Shown here piece by piece: positions 42,654-51,513 of a stretch of DNA of 64,000 nucleotides (within the stretch, counting starts at the first letter, position 1; each line of letters starts with the position of its first letter). The stretch covers positions 248,001-312,000 of the forward strand of contig NZ_JAFGYF010000004.1 of assembly GCF_016921195.1 (NCBI RefSeq). The letters run 5' to 3'. This DNA is from Cellulosimicrobium cellulans. GTDB lineage: Bacteria > Actinomycetota > Actinomycetes > Actinomycetales > Cellulomonadaceae. The translations under genes were made by a program, and so were the position numbers. The notes under the pieces were generated by a model. That model was not told the DNA's origin, made no database searches, and saw only the letters and a program-made list of their open reading frames with translations.

Positions 42654-44951
42654 ATGACGACAGACACCCGCGCGGCGCGGAACGCCGCGGACGACGACCC
42701 GGAGATCGTGCCGGACCCGTCCCTGCCCCCCACCGCGGTGCCCGAGGAGCTTCCCGGAGCACAGGCGCGCACGCGCTGGACGCCGCAGAAGATCGCGCTG
42801 TGGGCCGCGATCTCGCTGCTCGGCGGCGTCGCGTGGGTCATGCTCGCGGTGGTCCGAGGCGAGACGGTGAACGCGATCTGGTTCGTGTTCGCCGCCGTGT
42901 GCACGTACCTCATCGGGTACCGGTTCTACTCCAAGGTCATCGAGCGCTACATCACGCGCCCCGACGACCGCCGGGCCACCCCCGCCGAGGCGCGCGAGGA
43001 CGGCAAGGACTACGTCCCGACCGACCGGCACGTGCTGTTCGGCCACCACTTCGCCGCGATCGCCGGCGCGGGCCCGCTCGTCGGCCCGGTGCTCGCCGCG
43101 CAGATGGGCTACCTCCCGGGCACGATCTGGATCATCGTCGGCGTCGTGCTCGCGGGCGCCGTGCAGGACTACCTCGTCCTGTTCTTCTCCATGCGCCGCG
43201 GCGGGCGGACCATCGGCCAGATGGCGCGCCAGGAGCTCGGGCGTGTGGGCGGCACCGCCGCGATCGTCGCGTCGCTGCTCATCATGATCATCATCGTCGC
43301 GATCCTCGCGCTCGTGGTCGTCAACGCGCTCGGCGAGAGCCCGTGGGGCGTGTTCTCGGTGTCGATGACCATCCCCATCGCGCTGTTCATGGGCGTGTAC
43401 CTGCGGTACATCCGCCCGGGCAGGATCACCGAGGTCTCGATCATCGGCTTCGCCCTGCTGCTCGCCGCGATCGTCGGCGGCGGCTGGATCGCGGACACCG
43501 CCTGGGGCGCCGAGCTCTTCCACCTCGACCGCACGACCATCGCGGTCGGCGTGATCGTCTACGGCTTCGTCGCCGCGGTCCTGCCCGTGTGGCTCCTGCT
43601 CGCCCCGCGCGACTACCTGTCGACGTTCATGAAGGTCGGCGTCATCGTGGTCCTCGCCGTCGCGGTGATCGTCGTGCGGCCCGAGATCACGGTGCCCGCG
43701 ATCAGCGAGTTCGCGAGCGGCGAGACGGGCCCGGTCGTGTCCGGGGCGCTGTTCCCGTTCCTCTTCGTCACCATCGCGTGCGGCGCGTTGTCCGGGTTCC
43801 ACGCGCTCATCGCGTCAGGGACGACGCCCAAGCTCGTCGAGAAGGAGCGCCAGACGCGCTTCATCGGCTACGGCGGCATGCTCATGGAGTCGTTCGTCGC
43901 GATCATGGCGCTCGTCGCCGCGATCTCGATCGACCGCGGCATCTACTTCGCGATGAACTCCTCGGCGGCCGCCACGGGCGGCACCGTCGAGGGCGCCGTC
44001 GCGTTCGTCAACGGGCTCGGCCTCATGGGCGTGAACCTCACGCCGGACATGCTCACGTCCACGGCCGAGGCGGTCGGCGAACCGTCGATCGTGTCCCGCA
44101 CGGGCGGCGCCCCGACGCTCGCCCTGGGCCTCGCGCACATCATGCAGCAGCTCGTGGGCGGCACGGCGATGATGGGCTTCTGGTACCACTTCGCGATCAT
44201 GTTCGAGGCGCTGTTCATCCTCACCGCCGTCGACGCCGGCACGCGCGTCGCCCGGTTCATGCTCCAGGACACGATCGGCAACGTGGCGCCGAAGTTCCGG
44301 GACGTGACCTGGCGACCGGGCGTGTGGTTGTGCACCGCGATCATGGTCGCCGGGTGGGGCAGCATCCTCTACCTCGGCGTCACCGACCCGCTCGGCGGCA
44401 TCAACACGTTCTTCCCGCTGTTCGGCATCGCCAACCAGCTCCTCGCGGCCATCGCGCTCGCCGTCGTGCTGGCGATCGTCGCCAAGCGTGGGCGCAGCTA
44501 CCAGCGCTGGCTGTGGATCGTCGCGGCGCCGCTCGCGTTCACCGCGGTCATCACCATCTGGGCGTCGATCGAGAAGATCTTCTCCCCCGTCCCCGCGGTG
44601 GGGTACTGGGCCAACCACGACGCGTTCAAGGACGCGCTCGCCGCGGGCGAGACGTCGTTCGGCACCGCCGGCTCGGTCGAGGCCATGGAGGCGGTCGTCC
44701 GCAACACGTTCGTCCAGGGCACGCTGTCGATCGTGTTCGTCGTGCTCGCGATCGTCGTCATCGTCGCCTCGGTCCTCGTGACCGCGAAGGCGCTGCGCGA
44801 CGGCGGCGGCACGAACCACGAGGACCCGCCCGTGGCGTCACGCCGCTTCGCCCCGGCCGACCTGGTCGCGACGAGGGCCGAGAAGGAGATCCAGAAGGAG
44901 TGGGCGGCGCTGCCGCCCGAGAAGCGCCCTGCCGCGACGGGGCACCGGTGA
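42654..44951 (+). CDS. cstA: CstA carbon-starvation protein, peptide/pyruvate transporter
   Basis: 765 residues from ATG 42654, with GGAGAGG upstream. About sixteen to eighteen membrane segments carry CstA hallmarks: HVLFGHHFAAIAGAGPLVGPVLAAQMGYLPG, GAVQDYLVLFFSMRRGGRTIGQMAR, ACGALSGFHALIASGTTPKLVEKE and GGINTFFPLFGIANQLLAA. The polar N-terminal 45 residues and C-terminal tail are longer than in E. coli CstA. In E. coli the family transports peptides and pyruvate during carbon limitation. The following YbdD-type gene overlaps it. Confidence 0.97.
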   Translation: MTTDTRAARNAADDDPEIVPDPSLPPTAVPEELPGAQARTRWTPQKIALWAAISLLGGVAWVMLAVVRGETVNAIWFVFAAVCTYLIGYRFYSKVIERYITRPDDRRATPAEAREDGKDYVPTDRHVLFGHHFAAIAGAGPLVGPVLAAQMGYLPGTIWIIVGVVLAGAVQDYLVLFFSMRRGGRTIGQMARQELGRVGGTAAIVASLLIMIIIVAILALVVVNALGESPWGVFSVSMTIPIALFMGVYLRYIRPGRITEVSIIGFALLLAAIVGGGWIADTAWGAELFHLDRTTIAVGVIVYGFVAAVLPVWLLLAPRDYLSTFMKVGVIVVLAVAVIVVRPEITVPAISEFASGETGPVVSGALFPFLFVTIACGALSGFHALIASGTTPKLVEKERQTRFIGYGGMLMESFVAIMALVAAISIDRGIYFAMNSSAAATGGTVEGAVAFVNGLGLMGVNLTPDMLTSTAEAVGEPSIVSRTGGAPTLALGLAHIMQQLVGGTAMMGFWYHFAIMFEALFILTAVDAGTRVARFMLQDTIGNVAPKFRDVTWRPGVWLCTAIMVAGWGSILYLGVTDPLGGINTFFPLFGIANQLLAAIALAVVLAIVAKRGRSYQRWLWIVAAPLAFTAVITIWASIEKIFSPVPAVGYWANHDAFKDALAAGETSFGTAGSVEAMEAVVRNTFVQGTLSIVFVVLAIVVIVASVLVTAKALRDGGGTNHEDPPVASRRFAPADLVATRAEKEIQKEWAALPPEKRPAATGHR

Positions 44952-45181
44952 CGGTGCGGCAGGGCTCGCAGGGTCCCGCCACGACGGTCCGCGCGACCGT
45001 CGTGGCGGGGCTCCGCGCCGCCCGCTGGTACGTGCGGCAGGTCATGGGCGACGACGCGTACGCGACCTATGCCGCGCACCAGCGCGCGGTGCACCCGGGC
45101 GGGGTCGTGATGACCGAGCGCGAGTTCTGGCGCATGCGCCACGCCGAGCAGGACGCCAACCCGGGCTCGCGCTGCTGCTGA
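44948..45181 (+). CDS. YbdD/YjiX-family small protein, CstA partner
   Basis: 77 residues from GTG 44948, overlapping the cstA stop by four bases. The family core is WYVRQVMGDDAYATYAAHQRAVHPGGVVMTEREFWRMRHAEQD, ending in NPGSRCC. These proteins are encoded next to CstA/BtsT transporters across bacteria and are needed for their transport activity in E. coli. It is cytoplasmic, with no membrane segment. Confidence 0.95.
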   Translation: MTVRQGSQGPATTVRATVVAGLRAARWYVRQVMGDDAYATYAAHQRAVHPGGVVMTEREFWRMRHAEQDANPGSRCC

Positions 45182-45199
45182 CCGCCTAGGCTCGGCGCC

Positions 45200-45661
45200 G
45201 TGCTGCGCGTACCCGTCGACCTGCTCCTGCCGCGGGTCTCGACCGCCGATGTCCGGCGACGCGCCGCGGAGCTCCCCCGGCGCGGGCAGGAGGTCCGGGT
45301 CCGCGTACGGGGCGACCTGCTGGTCGCGCGCCGCTGGGCCAGCGGTGCCCACGCGAGCGGCCACAGCGTGCTGCGGGCCCGTCTCACCCAGGAGCCCGGC
45401 GGTGTCCGGGTGCGCGGGGCGGTCGTGCCGAGCGGGCTCGACCTCCTCCTGGTCGCGATCTGGCTCGCCGCGGCCGGCGGGCTCGCGGCGCTCGGCGCCG
45501 TCTACGACAGCGAGGTCGCGTGGTTCGTCGCGCTCCTCCCGCTCGCGTTCGGGGCCGTCTTCGCCGCCTGGCTGCCCGGGGCCGCACGGGCCGGTCACGC
45601 GGTCCTGCTCCGGGCGCTCACCGGTCTCGGCGAGAGACCCACGTCGCAGGGACTACGGTGA
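45200..45661 (+). CDS. Small membrane protein
   Basis: 153 residues from GTG 45200. A basic, beta-prone N-terminal part (RVSTADVRRRAAELPRRGQEVRVRVRG) is followed by two membrane helices, LDLLLVAIWLAAAGGLAALGAV and AWFVALLPLAFGAVFAAWLPGA. Its stop overlaps the GTG of the next gene. No family is recognised. Grouping with the two following genes suggests a common envelope-related role. Confidence 0.65.
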   Translation: MLRVPVDLLLPRVSTADVRRRAAELPRRGQEVRVRVRGDLLVARRWASGAHASGHSVLRARLTQEPGGVRVRGAVVPSGLDLLLVAIWLAAAGGLAALGAVYDSEVAWFVALLPLAFGAVFAAWLPGAARAGHAVLLRALTGLGERPTSQGLR

Positions 45662-46197
45662 CGGGCGTGGCTCGCCCTCCCGTCCCCATCACGCTCGACC
45701 CGCCGCGGGGTCAGATCCCCACCGTCTCGGTCCTGCTCGCCACCGACGCGTCGACCGCGGCCGGCTGGGTCGCGGAGGCGTTCGGTTCCCAGCGCTGGAA
45801 GCGCCGCGCCTCGGACGCCGCCCACCGGGCCGGTGCGGCGCTGTGGGAGATCGGGGGCGCCGGTCGCGCCTTCCTCCTCGACGACCTCGACGTGCTGCGC
45901 TGGGTCTCCCCGCGCGCGACGGCGTTCGTCTCGCACGGCCGGGCCGTCGCGACGGTCGGCGCCCTCGACCGGGGAACGAGCGAGCCTCCCGCCGCGACCG
46001 TCGCCCTGTCCCTCGTCGACGGCGCCTTCTCGTGCCGCGAGAGCCTCGCTGCCGTCGCGCGCGGTCTGCGCGACCGCGCCGTCCGCGCCGGGGCGCTGCA
46101 CCCGGACGACGTCCCGGTCTGGGCGAACGCCATCGAGCTCCCGGCCGGGTCGCCCCTCCACCCGGCCACAGGGCGAAAGCTCTTCCGCCGTGGCTGA
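45658..46197 (+). CDS. Hypothetical protein
   Basis: 179 residues from GTG 45658 (GTG 45667 is possible). Alternating hydrophobic and polar stretches such as IPTVSVLLATDASTAAGWVAEAFGSQRWKRR and AFLLDDLDVLRWVSPRATAFVSHGRAVATVGALDRG suggest a compact soluble alpha/beta protein. No signal peptide or known motif is seen. The overlap with the preceding stop supports co-translation. Confidence 0.6.
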   Translation: MTGVARPPVPITLDPPRGQIPTVSVLLATDASTAAGWVAEAFGSQRWKRRASDAAHRAGAALWEIGGAGRAFLLDDLDVLRWVSPRATAFVSHGRAVATVGALDRGTSEPPAATVALSLVDGAFSCRESLAAVARGLRDRAVRAGALHPDDVPVWANAIELPAGSPLHPATGRKLFRRG

Positions 46198-46219
46198 CAC
46201 GACGACGCCCGGACGTGGG

Positions 46220-46852
46220 ATGATCCCACCCGTGATCGAGCTGGCCATGGGCGACGCCGCCAAGCGTCAGGTGCTGCGTTCCAACATGACGATGATCTCG
46301 ATCTTCGCGCCGCTCGTGGGCCTCGCCCAGCTCCCCGCCGCGATCGCGAGCGGGAACCCGGCCCTCGCGCTCGGGTTCCTCGCGTTCGCGCTGTCCATGA
46401 TCCCGCTGACGTACGCGACCGCGCGCCGCATGGTCGACCGCACGCGGATCGTCCTCGGCGACGGGACGTACACGGTGCACGGCTGGGGCCGGACCAAGCG
46501 CTTCACCGTCGCGGACGTCGACCGGGTCGTCACCGTGGACCGCATGGCGTTCGGGCCGGCCAAGGCGACGCACCACCTCATCGTCGTCGGCCCGACGACG
46601 CGGCTGCTCCTGCTCGTGGGTCAGATGTGGGACCGCGAGCAGCTCTCGACGGTCGCGCTCGACCTCGCGCGCCGGGGCGTCCCGCTCACGCCGTGGCACC
46701 GACCGGTCACACCGGCCCAGCTCCGGGCGTTCGACCGGCGGCTCGTGCCCTGGCGTCAGGCGCACCCGGTCGCCCTCGGCCTCCTGGTCGGGCTCGGCAC
46801 GCTCCTCGTCCTCGTGGTGCTGCTCGTCGTCGTCGTCGCGCTCGTCGTCTGA
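46220..46852 (+). CDS. Membrane protein with PH-like (YcxB-type) domain
   Basis: 210 residues. Two N-terminal helices (MTMISIFAPLVGLAQLPAAIASG and ALALGFLAFALSMIPLTYAT) precede a beta-rich domain: DRTRIVLGDGTYTVHGWGRTKRFTVADVDRVVTVDRMAF, then KATHHLIVVGPTTRLLLLVGQMWDREQL. A final membrane helix ends the protein (LGLLVGLGTLLVLVVLLVVVVALVV). The arrangement resembles YcxB-like proteins, function unknown. ATG 46220, GTG 46232 and ATG 46247 are possible starts. Confidence 0.65.
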   Translation: MIPPVIELAMGDAAKRQVLRSNMTMISIFAPLVGLAQLPAAIASGNPALALGFLAFALSMIPLTYATARRMVDRTRIVLGDGTYTVHGWGRTKRFTVADVDRVVTVDRMAFGPAKATHHLIVVGPTTRLLLLVGQMWDREQLSTVALDLARRGVPLTPWHRPVTPAQLRAFDRRLVPWRQAHPVALGLLVGLGTLLVLVVLLVVVVALVV

Positions 46853-46892
46853 GCGTTCGCGAAGGCGCGTCCCCGGGCGGCCCGTGGGCTCC

Positions 46893-47876
46893 TCAGGCTC
46901 GCGGCGCGTCGACGTCCCGCTCCGGCCCTGGCCGGGCGCGGTCGTGCCAGTAGCCCTGCGCGTGCACGCGCGACCTCGCGATCCCTGCCGCCACCAGCTC
47001 GGCGCGGACCCGCGCGACGGTGGCGCTCTCGGTCGCGCACCACGCGTAGAAGCCGCTGCCCGCGTCGGCCGCGGACCGTCCGTGCTCCGCGGCCCAGGCC
47101 CGGACCGCGCCCAGCACGGCCCGCTCGCGCCCACGGTGCTGCCGGGGCACGTGCGCGACCCGCACGGTCCCGCGCACGTCCCCGACCGGCGCGTCGGCCG
47201 GGTCGCCGGCCTCCACGAGCACGTGCACCCGCACGTCGGGGCGCAGGCTCGCGAGGATGCCGCGCACCGCGGGCGCCGAGGTCTCGTCCCCCACGAGCAG
47301 CACGTGCGCGACGTCGGGCCCCGGGTCCCACTGGGTGCCGTGGTCGGTCACGCCGAACCGCGCGTGCGGCGCCGAGAGCAGCACACGGTCCCCGGGCGCC
47401 GCGCGACGCGCCCAGGCGCTCGCCGGCCCGGCGGGCTGGTGCAGGTACAGGTCGAGGTCCACCTCGGCGTCCCGCGGCCGCACGGCCACGGGCGTGTACG
47501 AGCGCATCACCGGCCGCACGTCGTCACGGAGCGCGGACCACTCGCGCCGCCACACGCTCTCGGCCGCGAGCCCCGCCCGCCGCGCGAGCTCGTCCGCGCC
47601 CGGCCCCGGGAGCAGGATCTTCACGCGCTGGTCGAGCCCGACGTCGGCGCACCCCGCGAGGTCCGGGCCGGCGAGGGTCACGCGCACGAGGCGCGGGCCG
47701 ACGTCGTGCACGCGCGCGACCGTCGTCCGGAAGAGCACGTTGGGCGACCGGTGGAACCGGCACCCGACCGCGCCGCCGGCCGCGCTCCCGACCGTGGCCG
47801 ACGGCCCGGCCGGCCGGTCAGGACCCGGCACGGTCCTGGAGGAACCGCTCGACGTCGTCGAGCACGGCCTGCCCAC
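46893..47876 (-). CDS. Siderophore-interacting protein, FAD-dependent ferric reductase
   Basis: Up to 327 residues. The FAD domain has RSYTPVAVRPRDAEVDLDLYLH and PASAWARRAAPGDRVLLSAPHARFG. The NAD(P)-binding half has VLLVGDETSAPAVRGILASL and FYAWCATESATVARVRAELV, and it ends QGYWHDRARPG. These are ViuB/SIP-family motifs; the enzyme releases iron from siderophores by reduction. ATG 47876 overlaps the substrate-binding protein gene by 59 bases; GTG 47738 is the next choice, so the start is uncertain. It forms an iron operon with that gene. Confidence 0.9.
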   Translation of the reverse strand: MGRPCSTTSSGSSRTVPGPDRPAGPSATVGSAAGGAVGCRFHRSPNVLFRTTVARVHDVGPRLVRVTLAGPDLAGCADVGLDQRVKILLPGPGADELARRAGLAAESVWRREWSALRDDVRPVMRSYTPVAVRPRDAEVDLDLYLHQPAGPASAWARRAAPGDRVLLSAPHARFGVTDHGTQWDPGPDVAHVLLVGDETSAPAVRGILASLRPDVRVHVLVEAGDPADAPVGDVRGTVRVAHVPRQHRGRERAVLGAVRAWAAEHGRSAADAGSGFYAWCATESATVARVRAELVAAGIARSRVHAQGYWHDRARPGPERDVDAPRA

Positions 47877-48783
47877 CGAGGGGGCCCACGCCGCTGATCC
47901 AGTACGACTGGTCGACGACGCGCACGTCGGGGAACGACGCCGCGTTGAGCGGGATCTCCGCCGGGACCGCGGCCGGGTCGGCGGGATCTGCGGCCGAGAC
48001 GAGGACGAGGTCGGCGGCGGCCTCGGTCACGCGCTCGGGCGACAGGTCGACCGAGATGTCCTCGCCCCAGTCCTGCTCCGGCGTCGAGAACCCGACGCAC
48101 TCGAGCGTGCTGCCCGCGAACGACCGCGGTCCGTAGGCGGACACGATGCCGTCGCGCGGGCGCAGGAGCTGCGCCGTCCCGGAGACGTCGTAGTCCTCCT
48201 GGAGCTGCGCGCACCGCTCGTCGTAGGCGTCCAGCAGGGCCTGGGCGTCGCTCTCGCGGCCGAGCGCACGACCCACGAGCAGCACGTTCTCCTGCCACGG
48301 GTCGGTCTGCGTCGCCATGAACACCGTCGGCGCGATCCCGGCGAGCTGGTCGTAGAGGTCGGCGTGGCGCGACTCCGTGCCGAGGATGAGGTCGGGCTCG
48401 AGCGCGGCGATGGCCTCGAGACTCGGCTCGGGCACGGTGCCCACGACCTCGATCGCCTGCGCCTCCTCGCCGAGGTAGGTCGGCACCCCGGCCTCGACGC
48501 TCAGCACGGCGGCACCGACCGGCACGACGCCGAGCGCGACCGCGGTGTCCGTCTCGACGGGCTCCAGCGTCACGACGCGCTGCGGCGCCGCCGCGAGCTC
48601 GGCGGTCCCCCGCGCGTGCTCGACGGCGTACCCGGCCGCGGTGGCGTCCGTCGTCGCGGTCGGTGCGGGCTCCCCCGGGCCGGACGAGCAGGCGGCGAGC
48701 AGGGCGGAGACGAGCACGAGCGCACCGACGAGGGCGTCGCGGCGCACGCGGGGGCTGGACGATGCGGTCCGGGAGATCGGCAC
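47818..48783 (-). CDS. Iron-siderophore ABC transporter substrate-binding lipoprotein
   Basis: 321 residues from GTG 48783 with GAAGGAACC upstream. The lipobox LLAAC places the lipidated cysteine at Cys32. The periplasmic-binding FhuD/BtuF fold shows PQRVVTLEPVETDTAVALGVVPVGA, LEAIAALEPDLILGTESRHADLYDQLAGIAPTVFM and the C-terminal VDQSYWISGVGPLGGQAVLDDVERFL. It captures an iron-loaded siderophore outside the membrane. No permease or ATPase gene lies nearby. An iron-regulator box precedes it. Confidence 0.95.
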   Translation of the reverse strand: MPISRTASSSPRVRRDALVGALVLVSALLAACSSGPGEPAPTATTDATAAGYAVEHARGTAELAAAPQRVVTLEPVETDTAVALGVVPVGAAVLSVEAGVPTYLGEEAQAIEVVGTVPEPSLEAIAALEPDLILGTESRHADLYDQLAGIAPTVFMATQTDPWQENVLLVGRALGRESDAQALLDAYDERCAQLQEDYDVSGTAQLLRPRDGIVSAYGPRSFAGSTLECVGFSTPEQDWGEDISVDLSPERVTEAAADLVLVSAADPADPAAVPAEIPLNAASFPDVRVVDQSYWISGVGPLGGQAVLDDVERFLQDRAGS

Positions 48784-48802
48784 AGGGGTTCCTTCACCAC
48801 GA

Positions 48803-48821
48803 GTAGGTTTGCCTCACCTTA
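48803..48821 (-). promoter_or_regulatory. IdeR/DmdR-type iron box
   Basis: The minus-strand sequence TAAGGTGAGGCAAACCTAC matches the known iron-box consensus TTAGGTTAGGCTAACCTAA at 15 of 19 positions. It lies 20-38 bases before the substrate-binding protein start, a repressing position. Iron-replete repression by an IdeR/DmdR1-type regulator is expected. Confidence 0.85.
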
Positions 48822-48869
48822 CCTGGCGGCGGAGGCGGGCGACGACGTGACGCTGGTTACGATCGCTGC

Positions 48870-50063
48870 ATGTCCGGGCCCGTGTTCGCCGGCGCCGTCG
48901 CCGGTCTCGTCGTGGGCGTGCTGCTCACCCTCGGGCTCGTGCTCGCCTGGCGGCTCGCGCGCGGGTCGCGCGAGCTCGGGAGCGACTCCGACCGGGCGAC
49001 GTTCCGCACCCTGCACCTCGCGTCGCGCGCCGCGACGCACCTGCGGGGCGGGCTCGACGGCGACGACGTCGGCCGCGCGGCCCGCTCGCTGCGCCAGCTC
49101 CTCGGCGCGGACGCGCTCGCGGTGGTCACCGCCGAGGGCGCGGTCGCGCTAGACGGCAGCACGACCCTCGAGCCCGACGCGCGCCGGGTCGCCGAGCGCG
49201 TGCTCGCCACCGGTCGGCGGCACGTCGAGAGCGGGGCCACCGGGAGCGAGGGTGGCGACGTCGCCGACGCCGTCGGGGCGCCGGTCGTCGCGGGCGGGCG
49301 CGTCGCGGGCGTCGTCGTCGCGTTCGCGGGGACCGTCCGTCCGCCGCTCGTGCGCGCGACGGGCGAGGTCGCGCAGTGGTGCTCGGCCCAGCTCGAGCTC
49401 GGCGAGCTGGAGGCGTCGCGCACGGCGCTCGCGCAGGCCGAGCTGCGCGCGCTGCGCGCCCAGATCAGCCCGCACTTCGTCTACAACGCGCTCGGCGCCA
49501 TCGCCTCGTTCATCCGCACGGACCCGGAACGGGCGCGCGACCTCGTGCTCGACTTCGCCGACTTCACGCGCTACTCGTTCCGGGGCCGCGGCGACTTCAC
49601 GACCCTCGCGGACGAGCTGCGCTCCATCCACTCCTACGTCGAGCTGGAGCGCGCCCGGTTCGGCGAGCGCCTCGCCGTGACCCTCCAGATCGCGCCCGAG
49701 TCGCTGACGACCGTCATCCCCTTCCTCTCGGTGCAGCCGCTCGTCGAGAACGCCGTCCGGCACGGGCTGGAGCCCAGGGAGCGCGGCGGGACGATCGTCA
49801 TCACCGCGCGCGACGAGGGCACCCAGACCGAGATCACGGTCGAGGACGACGGCGTCGGCATGGACCCCGCCGTCGTGCGCGAGCTCCTCACGTCCCGCGG
49901 GAGCGAGCACGTGGGCCTGCGCAACGTCGACCGGCGCGTGCGCCGGCTCTACGGCGACGACCACGCGCTCGACATCGAGACCGCGCCCGGCTCGGGCACG
50001 CTCGTGCGTCTGCGCGTGCCGCGGTCCCAGCCCTTGCACGAGACGGAGGTGAGCGTGCCGTGA
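48870..50063 (+). CDS. LytS-type sensor histidine kinase
   Basis: 397 residues. One N-terminal membrane helix (FAGAVAGLVVGVLLTLGLVLAW) precedes a GAF-like domain (about 45-165). The His_kinase (PF06580-type) motif is LRALRAQISPHFVYNALGAIASFIRTDPERARDLVLDFADFTRYSF. The HATPase domain contains PLVENAVRHGL, EDDGVGMDP and GLRNVDRRVRRLYGD. LytS/YehU-like kinases of this family sense cell-envelope state or external carboxylates. It is first in a four-gene operon with GTGA overlaps. Confidence 0.95.
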   Translation: MSGPVFAGAVAGLVVGVLLTLGLVLAWRLARGSRELGSDSDRATFRTLHLASRAATHLRGGLDGDDVGRAARSLRQLLGADALAVVTAEGAVALDGSTTLEPDARRVAERVLATGRRHVESGATGSEGGDVADAVGAPVVAGGRVAGVVVAFAGTVRPPLVRATGEVAQWCSAQLELGELEASRTALAQAELRALRAQISPHFVYNALGAIASFIRTDPERARDLVLDFADFTRYSFRGRGDFTTLADELRSIHSYVELERARFGERLAVTLQIAPESLTTVIPFLSVQPLVENAVRHGLEPRERGGTIVITARDEGTQTEITVEDDGVGMDPAVVRELLTSRGSEHVGLRNVDRRVRRLYGDDHALDIETAPGSGTLVRLRVPRSQPLHETEVSVP

Positions 50064-50986
50064 CCGGCACCGACCCGGCAGCGGACCGGGCCCCGGGGCG
50101 GACGCCTGCCCTGCCGACGAGCCGGCCGACGAGCCGGCCGACGGGCCCGGGCGCCGCGGCCGAGGAGGACCCGGCCGACGTCGGGCTCGACGTGCTCGTC
50201 GCCGACGACGAGCGGCCCGTGCTCGACGAGCTCGTCGCCCTGCTGCGGCGCGACCCGCGCGTGCGGACGGTGCTCGGGGTCGCGACCGGCTCGGAGGCCT
50301 TGCGCGAGCTCTCCTCGCGCACGGTCGACGCGGCGTTCCTCGACATCCACATGCCCGGGCTGACCGGCCTCGACCTCGCCCGCGCGCTCTCGCGCTTCGC
50401 CGACCGCCCTGCCGTCGTGTTCGTCACCGCCGACGAGGCACGCGCGCTCGAGGCGTTCGACGTCGAGGCCGTCGACTACGTGCTCAAGCCCGTGCGGCGC
50501 GAGCGCCTGACGCGCGCCGTCGACCGGGTCGTGGAGCGCGTCGCGGACCGCGCGGGTCGAGCCGGCGCCGCCCCGGACGCCGGAGCGACGCCCGCGAGCG
50601 CCGCTCCCCCTGCCGCGGGGTCGGGTGCGGGGCGCGAGGCGCCGGACGACGAGACGCTCGTCGTGACGGTCGGCACCACGACGCGGCTCGTGCGCCGCAG
50701 CGCGGTGCGGTGGGTCCAGGCTCAGGGCGACTACTCGCGGCTCGTGACGGACTCCGAGCAGTTCCTCGTGCGCGAGCCGTTGTCCGACCTGGAGGAGCGG
50801 TGGGCTCCGGCGGGGTTCCTGCGCGTCCACCGGTCGTACCTCGTCGACCGCGCGGCCGTGACGGCGGCACGGTTCGGCGGGGCGCAGCCCGCGCTCGTCG
50901 TGGCGGGGCAGGAGGTGCCGGTGAGCCGACGCATGGTCCCGGCCGTGCGCGAGGCGCTGCTCGGTCCGCACCGGGGCCCGTCGTGA
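50060..50986 (+). CDS. LytTR-type response regulator
   Basis: 308 residues from GTG 50060. After a Pro/Thr-rich start with TSRPTSRPT, the receiver domain shows VLVADDERPVLDELVALLRR, Asp95 (FLDIHMPGLTGLDLA) and Lys in DYVLKPVRRERL. The LytTR DNA-binding domain includes VRRSAVRWVQAQGDYSRLVTDSEQFLVREPLSDLEER and FLRVHRSYLVDRAAV. LytTR regulators typically bind direct repeats near target genes. It is translationally coupled to the LytS kinase before it and the DUF485 gene after it. Confidence 0.96.
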   Translation: MTGTDPAADRAPGRTPALPTSRPTSRPTGPGAAAEEDPADVGLDVLVADDERPVLDELVALLRRDPRVRTVLGVATGSEALRELSSRTVDAAFLDIHMPGLTGLDLARALSRFADRPAVVFVTADEARALEAFDVEAVDYVLKPVRRERLTRAVDRVVERVADRAGRAGAAPDAGATPASAAPPAAGSGAGREAPDDETLVVTVGTTTRLVRRSAVRWVQAQGDYSRLVTDSEQFLVREPLSDLEERWAPAGFLRVHRSYLVDRAAVTAARFGGAQPALVVAGQEVPVSRRMVPAVREALLGPHRGPS

Positions 50987-51513
50987 GCGACCCGGACCCC
51001 ACGGCGGACCCGAGCCGGCCGCCCGCCGGAGGCGTCCCCGCCGCCGCGTGGCGTCCCGGGACGCAGCACTCGGACACCGAGGCAGTTCTCGGCCGGGGGC
51101 GTGTGCGTGTCCGGTCGACGGACCCGTGGCCCGACGCCGGCGGCCCGGCCGGGGACTCGCCGCCGGGCGGCTCCCGTGCGCACCCGGAGGAGGGGGACGA
51201 CGACGTGGCCCACTACACGCGCGGCCTCGTCCGGGCGCAGCTCCGGCTCGGGCTCGCGTGCGTGGTCTCGTTCCTCGCGGTCGTCACGCTGCTCACGGTG
51301 ACGATGAGCGCCGTGCCCGCGCTGGACGCCGTGGTGGTCCTCGGCGTCCCGCTGCCGTGGCTCGTGCACGCGTACGGCTTCTACCCCGTGATCGTCGCGT
51401 TCGCGGTCGTGTTCGCCGTCGCGGCGGCGCGCAACGAGCGCCGGTACCGCGCGCTCGCCGAGGGATCGACCGGGTCCTCCGAGCCCGGACCCGACGAGGC
51501 AGGCGCCCCGTGA
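50983..51513 (+). CDS. DUF485-type membrane protein, symporter partner
   Basis: 176 residues from GTG 50983. A long polar N-terminal extension (about 95 residues) contains RSTDPWPDAGGPAGDSPPGG. Two membrane helices follow (LGLACVVSFLAVVTLLTVTMSAV; LPWLVHAYGFYPVIVAFAVVFAVAAARNERRY), the DUF485 pattern. DUF485 proteins (YjcH type) accompany acetate/solute:sodium symporters. Its stop overlaps the start of such a symporter. Family members normally lack such a long N-terminal extension. Confidence 0.88.
   Translation: MSDPDPTADPSRPPAGGVPAAAWRPGTQHSDTEAVLGRGRVRVRSTDPWPDAGGPAGDSPPGGSRAHPEEGDDDVAHYTRGLVRAQLRLGLACVVSFLAVVTLLTVTMSAVPALDAVVVLGVPLPWLVHAYGFYPVIVAFAVVFAVAAARNERRYRALAEGSTGSSEPGPDEAGAP

Noticed and set aside
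46893-47876. GTG 47738 as a certain start of the siderophore reductase
   Set aside because: It would remove the overlap with the binding-protein gene, but no good ribosome site was seen at either start, so the longer frame is listed with a caution.
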